Part shown: piece by piece, positions 7,982-12,218 of the stretch
How positions within the stretch are numbered: the first letter of the stretch is position 1
Layout: each line of letters begins with the position of its first letter
Assembly: GCA_031259095.1 (NCBI GenBank)
Contig: JAIRLW010000250.1
Span: forward strand, 1-12,218
DNA from: Planctomycetaceae bacterium
GTDB lineage: Bacteria; Planctomycetota; Planctomycetia; Pirellulales; Thermoguttaceae
DNA length: 12,218 nt
Reading direction: 5' to 3'
Notes under the pieces: generated by a model
The model's input: the letters and a program-made list of their open reading frames with translations, nothing else
Database searches by the model: none
What the model was told of the DNA's origin: nothing
Position numbers and translations under genes: made by a program

Positions 7982-8085
7982 TATACCGTTTTCCTTTTAA
8001 AAACCTGTTTTATCTTTTCGTTTAACTCCGCAATTTAATGTGTTTTTACAGTTCAAAAACCGGTTTTTAAAGTGAAAACGGTATA
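7982..8085. repeat. 104-base inverted-repeat element
   Basis: Arms of 30 nt at 7982-8011 and 8056-8085 are inverted copies with 3 mismatches, both starting TATACCGTTTTC at the outer ends, separated by 44 bases. No open frame lies inside. The layout fits a short foldback or MITE-like element or a structured RNA; no clear target-site duplication was seen at the edges. Confidence 0.6.
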
Positions 8086-8249
8086 TCATGAAAAACATAA
8101 TGAGTAATTTAATATACATGGTAAATTAGAATTTTTTATTCTGTAAATTTTATTTATCAAAAAAAGATAAAATGTATAATGTATAAAGAATATTTCAAAT
8201 ATTCCTTTAAAAATCGTGAGGTTTAACTTGAAACTATTGGTTTCTAAGA
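8086..8249. other. AT-rich intergenic stretch
   Basis: Between the 104-base inverted repeat and the end of the anti-sigma gene. It holds a TTTATC/GATAAA dyad around an A7 run near 8155, two short copies of ATGTATA near 8173-8184, and the weak hairpin listed at 8188-8204. No gene is visible. Confidence 0.5.
8188..8204 (-). terminator. Weak AT-only hairpin after the anti-sigma gene
   Basis: GAATATTT and AAATATTC form a perfect dyad 45 bases past the stop of the anti-sigma gene, followed on the minus strand by TTTATAC. The stem has almost no G:C pairs and the T tract is short, so a terminator role is uncertain. Confidence 0.25.
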
Positions 8250-9431
8250 TTATTCTTTCGGCGCGAACACGGGCAGGATCCTAAAGAAAATCCGACCATT
8301 TTGGAACAGAACATTTTGACCGTAAGCAGTTTGAACTGTTGTGCCGTCAGAATTGGGAACAAGTTGATTGACTTCAGAAATTAACGTCTGATCAATAAAT
8401 TCGTGCGGATCCAATGAGAGAAATTTCGTTGCAGAATCATTGGTTCCGGTTTGACCAAGAATAATGTCACGATTAGAAGAGTCGAGAGTAGCGAAGGGTT
8501 GGGAGTTTTGAGAAACTGATCTTAGAAGACTCGGAGTCGATTGAAGCAAAGAAATATCAAGCGGAATCGACTTAACCGGTGTGGAATTGAACGACGAATC
8601 ATTCGCCGTTTCGGTCAACATTACCGGAAATTGAGCAGGTTTTAGTTCCTGCCAACCGGATTGAGTTAAATTAATTGGAGAAGAATTATCAATCGGCGTC
8701 GGACTTTCCGGTTTTCCTTGAAGTTGTGTGTAATGGTCGATACTTTTGTTGATTTCGTGAATTTTGGATTGTGTAAAATAATTTTGGGTCTGATTCTTAA
8801 CATAATTGATCACCGGAAACGCGATTACCGCAATAAGAATACCAACCGCAATGGACATGCTAAAATCAAGCCATCGACGGTTTTTCTTAACCGGTTTTGT
8901 GGTCGAGGTCGAAACTGTCGATTGTTTGTGTGAGCGGGGAGAACGTCGAATCAGACGTTTACTGTTGGAATGTTCCGCAGATTCGGTTGATGCCGGAATT
9001 GCCGATTGACGCGCGGAAACCGTTAAAATCTTTTCCAGAACCTTCAGACAATGATCTTTGGGGCGTTCTCGATTAACTACAGAACTGCTGACTATTGAAT
9101 GGTTTACAGCGGCGGAATCGTCATTGGGAGGTGATGCGGAAATGGTCATAGAGATGACAGAACCACGCGGCGTTTCGGAAAAATATTCTTTTTTTTGTTC
9201 TGTTCGGTCAAGACGTTTCCAGAGTTCGGTACAGGTACGTTGTGCCAGATTAGGCGGAGGATCAACCGATTCATAGACATACGTCAATGGCGAAAGTTCT
9301 TTTTGGAGTGTTGCCAGTTCGGTTCGCATTGCCGGCTGACAGAGCAATTCCCGCTCAACATAAGCAATTTCGTCATTTTCTAAGGCATTCATCAAATAGC
9401 CTAACAACATTTCACGGTCTAACTCGCTCAT
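8250..9431 (-). CDS. Membrane-anchored anti-sigma-factor-like protein
   Basis: Likely binds and holds the ECF sigma factor encoded upstream until a signal crosses the membrane. The N-terminal 75 residues have the anti-sigma pattern (LLGYLMNALENDEIAYVERELL, then a QPAMRTEL segment and PPPNLAQRTC) but lack the HxxxCxxC zinc motif. A basic, Ser-rich linker (about 100-188) leads to one membrane helix (190-211, preceded by KKNRRW), so the N-terminus should be cytoplasmic and residues 212-393 outside. The C-terminal segment TAYGQNVLFQNGRIFF (368-383) resembles the H-X9-DG signature of planctomycete DUF1559-type proteins, with Thr in place of His and Asn in place of Asp. At 393 residues it is longer than minimal anti-sigma factors. 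No strong ribosome binding site precedes the ATG at 9429-9431. The family call rests on the pattern and on its neighbour. Confidence 0.75.
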   Translation of the reverse strand: MSELDREMLLGYLMNALENDEIAYVERELLCQPAMRTELATLQKELSPLTYVYESVDPPPNLAQRTCTELWKRLDRTEQKKEYFSETPRGSVISMTISASPPNDDSAAVNHSIVSSSVVNRERPKDHCLKVLEKILTVSARQSAIPASTESAEHSNSKRLIRRSPRSHKQSTVSTSTTKPVKKNRRWLDFSMSIAVGILIAVIAFPVINYVKNQTQNYFTQSKIHEINKSIDHYTQLQGKPESPTPIDNSSPINLTQSGWQELKPAQFPVMLTETANDSSFNSTPVKSIPLDISLLQSTPSLLRSVSQNSQPFATLDSSNRDIILGQTGTNDSATKFLSLDPHEFIDQTLISEVNQLVPNSDGTTVQTAYGQNVLFQNGRIFFRILPVFAPKE

Positions 9432-9511
9432 TATATTTGTATTGTTAGTTAGATTTTGCGGATTTAATTCTTTAATTCATAAATTCATAGAATTAAATTT
9501 ACAGTCTGGTA

Positions 9512-9539
9512 GTATTACAAAAAACTGTGTTTTCGTCAA
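9512..9539 (-). promoter_or_regulatory. Possible promoter of the anti-sigma gene
   Basis: On the minus strand TTGACG (9534-9539, 5 of 6 to consensus) is followed after 16 bases by TAATAC (9512-9517, a poor -10 match). It lies about 80 bases before the anti-sigma start. The -35 box is good and the -10 weak. Confidence 0.28.
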
Positions 9540-9552
9540 GAGAAATTTTTAA

Positions 9553-9571
9553 CGAATTGGCAATTCGCCAA
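9553..9571. promoter_or_regulatory. Overlapping dyads, possible operator
   Basis: CGAATTG-G-CAATTCG (9553-9567) is a perfect dyad, overlapped by TTGGC-AATTC-GCCAA (9557-9571). The pair lies about 14 bases upstream of the possible -35 box of the anti-sigma gene on the minus strand, a fitting place for a regulator site. No cognate regulator is identified. Confidence 0.3.
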
Positions 9572-9583
9572 CGGATAATACTT

Positions 9584-9652
9584 AGCCGGTTGATTCTTTC
9601 CATTGTGTTTTACGCAACTGTGTTTTACGCAACTGAAACCTTTTAACCGGCT
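9584..9652 (-). repeat. Inverted AGCCGGTT/AACCGGCT enclosing a 15-bp tandem repeat
   Basis: AGCCGGTT (9584-9591) and AACCGGCT (9645-9652) can pair. Between them TGTGTTTTACGCAAC occurs twice in perfect tandem (9604-9618 and 9619-9633). It follows the sigma gene and might end its transcript, though no T tract follows. Confidence 0.55.
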
Positions 9653-9723
9653 CATATTACGGCGATTTAATGAAATTGTTTCTGTTTCGGATAAAACCAA
9701 AGAATGATTTTTTTCCCGAACAA

Positions 9724-9753
9724 TATCATACGCTATTCCCTATCATACGCTAT
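9724..9753. repeat. 17-bp-period duplication spanning the sigma gene stop
   Basis: TATCATACGCTAT occurs at 9724-9736 and 9741-9753, a period of 17 bases. The right copy contains the last codons and the TGA of the sigma gene; the left copy is a spare 3' end beyond the stop. Confidence 0.7.
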
Positions 9754-10369
9754 CCGCGAGTAAATGGTTCAATTTTTTTACGGCGGTGTTTAAGCGGCTT
9801 TTTATTGTTCCGAACGGAATCCCAAGCGATTCTGCGGCATCGCGGTAACTCATTCCCTGAAAATAGACCATATAAAGAACTTGCCGCAAAAAATCCGGCA
9901 ACCGTTCCACTGCCTTTCGAACTTGAAGAGTTTGTTCCTCGTTGATGGAACTCATCATCGGGTCTGTTTCGTCTCCGGCCAACAAATCCGCTAATTTGAC
10001 GGAATCGGGGTTAGCGTCGCAGGTTTCGTCGATACTAACCACATGGTACCGCTTCATTTTACGGCAAAGATCAATCGCCTGATTCGTGGCAATTCGATAA
10101 AGCCATGGACGAAATTTTCTGCCTTCCTCGAATTGATCGCATTTCGTCAACACTTGCAAAAACGTCGTTTGGAAAACATCTTCCGCACTTTCGGTATTAC
10201 CAAGGTAGTGTCGAAGATAATTGAACAGTTCCCGCTCATAACGTTTGACCAATTCCTCAAAAGCCTCACGCAATTGCGTCATCCGATATTCAAGAATTAA
10301 TTCTTCATCGGTCCATTGAGAAAAATCAATCGTTGAAAATCGCGCCGTTTCTTGTGCAACACAATACAT
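9743..10369 (-). CDS. ECF-type RNA polymerase sigma factor
   Basis: A sigma-70 family protein of the extracytoplasmic-function class, 208 residues, which directs RNA polymerase to a specific set of promoters. Region 2 spans about 34-105 (AFEELVKRYERELFNYLRHY, then the acidic SAEDVFQTTFLQVL core-binding stretch at 61-74, then FRPWLYRIATNQAIDLCRK at 86-104). A variable linker follows (about 110-148), then region 4 at about 152-203 with the helix-turn-helix SYRDAAESLGIPFGTIKSRL (174-193). Regions 1 and 3 are absent, as in all ECF factors. The ATG at 10367-10369 is preceded by AAGGTGAG. The next gene downstream is a membrane anti-sigma-like protein, so activity is probably set by its release. The signal and regulon are unknown. 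Confidence 0.95.
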   Translation of the reverse strand: MYCVAQETARFSTIDFSQWTDEELILEYRMTQLREAFEELVKRYERELFNYLRHYLGNTESAEDVFQTTFLQVLTKCDQFEEGRKFRPWLYRIATNQAIDLCRKMKRYHVVSIDETCDANPDSVKLADLLAGDETDPMMSSINEEQTLQVRKAVERLPDFLRQVLYMVYFQGMSYRDAAESLGIPFGTIKSRLNTAVKKLNHLLADSV

Positions 10370-10371
10370 AA

Positions 10372-10379
10372 CTCACCTT
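10372..10379 (-). promoter_or_regulatory. Ribosome binding site of the ECF sigma gene
   Basis: AAGGTGAG on the minus strand just before the ATG at 10367-10369, a fair anti-Shine-Dalgarno match with a short spacer, supporting this start. Confidence 0.5.
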
Positions 10380-10636
10380 GTTCTTTCTGCCGAAAGTTCC
10401 GTCAAAATAACATTCCTTTTAGCGTAATATTGTATTTTATTACCGGCGTTAATTCGAGTAAAAAAATAATATCTTGTCTATTTTCTGACCTGACCTCAAT
10501 TAACACCGCTCCTTAGTGACTGAAAAGAACTACTTCACATTTCATGCCACTAAACCCAAAAATTCAATATCGCAAGGGAAATTTCGGAGAAGCAACATAA
10601 ATATTAAACGATAACTCTATACGAGTACAAAGGATA

Positions 10637-10680
10637 AATCATTTGAAAAAATTTATTTTTTTTTCAAATGATTATTTTTT
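10637..10680 (+). terminator. Strong stem-loop with T6 tail
   Basis: A perfect 15-bp stem (10637-10651 with 10659-10673) with a 7-nt loop is followed by A-T-T-A and six T residues at 10675-10680. In form it is an intrinsic terminator for plus-strand transcription, but no plus-strand gene is seen before it. The stem also carries A and T runs, so it could work in both directions. Confidence 0.5.
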
Positions 10681-10683
10681 CCT

Positions 10684-10709
10684 GCCAAAATCTATACGTC
10701 AATTTTGGC
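10684..10709. repeat. Second stem-loop of the cluster
   Basis: GCCAAAAT (10684-10691) pairs with ATTTTGGC (10702-10709) around a 10-nt loop, followed on the plus strand by GTTTTATC. It begins 10 bases after the T6-tailed hairpin ends in its stem. Confidence 0.5.
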
Positions 10710-10743
10710 GTTTTATCAAACACTTGGATCACATTGCAAGGAT

Positions 10744-10775
10744 ATTTTACATTGAACCACTTTACCATGTAAAAT
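10744..10775. repeat. Third stem-loop of the cluster
   Basis: ATTTTACAT (10744-10752) pairs with ATGTAAAAT (10767-10775) around a 14-nt loop, and T-rich sequence follows on the plus strand. It completes a row of three perfect dyads within 140 bases. Confidence 0.45.
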
Positions 10776-10811
10776 TTTCATTCTTTTTGTGAAAAAAGAA
10801 AAAAAAAGATT

Positions 10812-10838
10812 TTTCGATAATTTCGATAATTTCGATAG
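10812..10838. repeat. Three tandem copies of a 9-bp unit
   Basis: TTTCGATAA is repeated three times without a gap, the last copy ending in G. Degenerate GGCAA...TTCAG copies continue the repetitive texture to about 10880. Confidence 0.7.
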
Positions 10839-10967
10839 TTTTGGCAATTCAGGAAAGTTTGGCAACTTCAGTAATTTCAGTATAAATTTCAAAGGAGTTA
10901 ATTGGAGTTATTGGTTCCTTTATCCTTGACTATGTTCCTTATGATGTTCCTCTACTGGAAATTTTAG

Positions 10968-10981
10968 GGACATCGGGACGG
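10968..10981. repeat. Short GGGAC repeat pair
   Basis: AGGGACATCGGGAC, a pair of GGGAC units with an 8-nt period. The opening AGGGACATC matches the minus-strand reading of the array at 690-705, placing it in the same dispersed repeat class. Confidence 0.45.
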
Positions 10982-11141
10982 TAATGACCAAAAGGACTTG
11001 CAAAACCGACATTGGGTATGGTACATTTTAAATTTGTTGGTATCTTTGTTGTAGTGACATTTCCGATTATTCACAAAATATTCCGTTTAGAAAAAATAAT
11101 CTTAACACGCTCATGTTTTTTGTCCATACCAGAGACATTGG

Positions 11142-11319
11142 AAAATTTCTTACGATTGTAGATTACTATTGGCAATTTCTAAAAACTCATTTTTTGATCG
11201 ACCGAAATCAACTAAAATCGATTTTAGTTGATTTTAGTTGATTTCGGTCGATTTTAGTCTGTGAAAAAATAAGTTTTTAGAAGTTCCCTATTGTATCTTA
11301 AAATCCTGTAATAAATTTT
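11142..11319. repeat. Long imperfect foldback element
   Basis: The core is a perfect 23-bp inverted repeat (11197-11219 with 11230-11252) around a 10-nt loop that is itself a copy of the first 10 bases of the right arm (GATTTTAGTT). A second layer of 17 bp with one mismatch (11179-11195 with 11264-11280) follows, and weaker inverted similarity can be traced outward to about 11142 and 11319. It ends about 30 bases before the Fic start. It could be a MITE-like element, a long hairpin RNA or a regulatory cruciform. Confidence 0.65.
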
Positions 11320-11348
11320 TGCCGAGTCAAAAAAAGTAACAATATCAA

Positions 11349-12032
11349 ATGATGAAACCGTATATTCCAGAAGAGCTTCCGTTGTCAACGATTGATTTTC
11401 GTCGTCACTTTAAGTTAGCGAGCGAAGCGAATGCAGAGTTAGCGCGTTTTGATGGACTTTTACAAGGACTTCACCAGCCGGAATTGTTGCTTTCTCCGCT
11501 CATTAACGAAGAATCCGTATTTTCTTCACGGATTGAAGGAACACAAGCGACACTTACCGACGTCTTAAAATATGATTCCGGCAATAAAAAATACACTGAG
11601 CAACAAAATGATATTCACGAAGTTATTAATTATCGGAACGCAATGAAATTTGCGGGTCAACAACTCAATAATCGACCTTTGTCGCTTAGTTTGGTTCGTG
11701 AAATGCACCAAATGTTAATGAGCGGAACACGAGGCGAGGACAAAAACCCCGGTATGTTTCGTGTTAAACAAAACTACATAGGTCGTTCTGGAGTTTCCAT
11801 TGATGAGGCGACGTTTGTACCTCCCAATCCTATTCGTCTTTTAAGCGATCTTGAAGCGTGGGAACGTTATCTTATTAGTGATGATGTAGAAGTTTTACTA
11901 CAATGCTCTTTTGTACACGCTCAATTTGAACTGCTCCATCCTTTTAATGACGGTAATGGGCGTGTTGGGCGTCTGCTGATTCCTCTATTTCTTTATCAAA
12001 AAAAGAAACTTTCGATGCCGACTTTTATATAA
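11349..12032 (+). CDS. Fic/DOC-family protein, truncated at the C-terminus
   Basis: A Fic-fold enzyme; most known members transfer AMP from ATP to hydroxyl side chains of target proteins. The 227 residues contain a Fic N-terminal helical domain with the inhibitory motif SSRIEG (59-64, fitting S/T-x-x-x-E-G/N), the flap region GMFRVKQNYIG (135-145), and the complete catalytic motif HPFNDGNGRVGR (197-208). The inhibitory motif lies ahead of the core, as in class II Fic proteins. Relatives run on for about another 100-150 residues with a PxFYxS-like stretch and often a winged helix; here the frame ends at LSMPTFI. A minus-strand transposase gene ends 5 bases after the stop, so the tail was probably lost to an insertion. 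The start is the first of two adjacent ATGs; no ribosome binding site is visible. Activity after truncation is uncertain. Confidence 0.88.
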   Translation: MMKPYIPEELPLSTIDFRRHFKLASEANAELARFDGLLQGLHQPELLLSPLINEESVFSSRIEGTQATLTDVLKYDSGNKKYTEQQNDIHEVINYRNAMKFAGQQLNNRPLSLSLVREMHQMLMSGTRGEDKNPGMFRVKQNYIGRSGVSIDEATFVPPNPIRLLSDLEAWERYLISDDVEVLLQCSFVHAQFELLHPFNDGNGRVGRLLIPLFLYQKKKLSMPTFI

Positions 12033-12218
12033 GCGCTCATGTTACGCACCCTTTTGCGAGTTTTATTTTTTTTAGTTCGCTCCATGCGGCTTTTGAAGCC
12101 GCCCAGTAGATTTTTGCTTTGAGGGCAAAATGATTTAATTTGTGAGCGAACTTTAATTTCTCCAATTTAACATACGCCGCTAGCGAAGCAAATAAATGAT
12201 TACTTTGCGTGGTCACCG
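12026..12218 (-). mobile_element. Insertion sequence end, partial
   Basis: Inferred from the transposase C-terminus and the abrupt end of Fic similarity. The precise boundary and the terminal inverted repeat cannot be fixed because the other end of the element is not in the window. The bases around the transposase stop (ATAAGCGCTCATGTTACGC on the plus strand) are the best candidate for the terminal repeat. Confidence 0.55.
12037..12218 (-). CDS. Transposase C-terminal fragment, start outside window
   Basis: An open minus-strand frame enters from the right edge and ends at TGA (12037-12039), giving 59 residues: NHLFASLAAYVKLEKLKFAH at about 6-25, then LNHFALKAKIYWAASKAAW and SELKKIKLAKG. A NHLF...A..KLE.LK...LNHFALK.K pattern with an alternating basic/hydrophobic helix is what I recall from the C-terminal tail of DDE transposases of the IS4/IS701-like sort; the exact family is not certain. 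The catalytic residues would lie outside the window. The stop is 5 bases from the end of the Fic reading frame, so one end of the insertion sequence should lie at about 12026-12037. Confidence 0.7.
   Translation of the reverse strand, partial: VTTQSNHLFASLAAYVKLEKLKFAHKLNHFALKAKIYWAASKAAWSELKKIKLAKGCVT

Larger units (their letters stand above)
9432..9742. other. Gap between sigma and anti-sigma genes
   Basis: A 311-base stretch without a gene. From right to left it holds a 17-bp duplication at the sigma stop, an AGCCGGTT/AACCGGCT inverted pair enclosing a 15-bp tandem repeat, two overlapping dyads and a possible promoter for the anti-sigma gene. Known sigma/anti-sigma pairs are commonly adjacent or overlapping, so the gap suggests separate expression of the partner. 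Confidence 0.6.
10370..11348. other. 979-base intergenic region between sigma and Fic genes
   Basis: It separates the minus-strand sigma gene from the plus-strand Fic gene and should hold both promoters; none could be named with confidence. From left to right it contains the sigma leader (10370 to about 10500), three stem-loops (10637-10775), an A-rich tract (about 10789-10808), a 9-bp triplet repeat (10812-10838), degenerate GGCAA/TTCAG repeats (about 10840-10880), three GTTCCT copies (about 10914-10951), a GGGAC pair (10968-10981) and a long foldback (11142-11319). No RNA gene or convincing protein gene is recognised. Confidence 0.6.

Noticed and set aside
10396..10410. GGAACTT upstream of the sigma gene, resembling an ECF -35 box for autoregulation
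   Set aside because: It lies only about 30 bases before the ATG, so the -10 box would fall on the ribosome binding site; no matching -10 sequence is present.
11018..11161. Plus-strand frame of 47 codons with a hydrophobic N-terminus
   Set aside because: It has no ribosome binding site, AT-rich non-coding texture, no recognisable similarity, and its end overlaps the foldback element. A frame this long is expected by chance in such DNA.
12076..12155. Cloverleaf-like set of dyads (AGTTCGCTC/GAGCGAACT enclosing GCGGCTT-TTG-AAGCCGC and TTTGC/GCAAA), looking like an attC site or structured RNA
   Set aside because: The stretch is fully inside the transposase C-terminal coding frame, whose protein-like residues explain the sequence. 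Dyads of this size alone do not support an RNA element or integron site.

Overview
The window is AT-rich bacterial DNA. Its gene content points to a low-GC member of the Planctomycetota: an ECF sigma factor is followed by a membrane-anchored anti-sigma-like protein whose C-terminus resembles the H-X9-DG signature of planctomycete secreted proteins, and there is a very large exported TPR protein. Only some genes have a clear Shine-Dalgarno site. The assignment is an inference from protein style, because no rRNA or marker gene is present.

All genes up to 10369 lie on the minus strand, so gene order is best read from right to left. The ECF sigma factor (9743-10369) is followed after a repeat-bearing 311-base gap by its probable partner anti-sigma protein (8250-9431). 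A 711-base gap comes next, holding a 104-base inverted-repeat element and a small membrane-protein reading frame that is broken in a T7 run. Then dprA (6408-7538, DNA uptake and recombination) and an EamA/DMT-family permease (5483-6376) form a two-gene operon with a recognisable promoter and a terminator-like hairpin. A 1,478-residue exported protein (774-5210) has an N-terminal TPR block and a cysteine-free repetitive tail of about 1,260 residues. A short-chain dehydrogenase/reductase (1-650) runs off the left edge.

The right end is different in character. A 979-base intergenic region (10370-11348) holds a run of stem-loops, short tandem repeats and a long foldback element. A plus-strand Fic-domain protein (11349-12032) begins just after the foldback. 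It keeps its inhibitory and catalytic motifs but stops soon after the catalytic motif. Five bases past its stop, on the other strand, ends the C-terminus of a transposase that runs off the right edge. The simplest reading is that an insertion sequence cut off the 3' part of the Fic gene.

No complete undescribed multi-gene system can be demonstrated. The items most worth following up are the repeat-tailed TPR protein, the unusual sigma/anti-sigma arrangement, the Fic/insertion-sequence junction, and three kinds of intergenic element: the 9-nt GGGAC repeats, the 104-base inverted repeat and the foldback.
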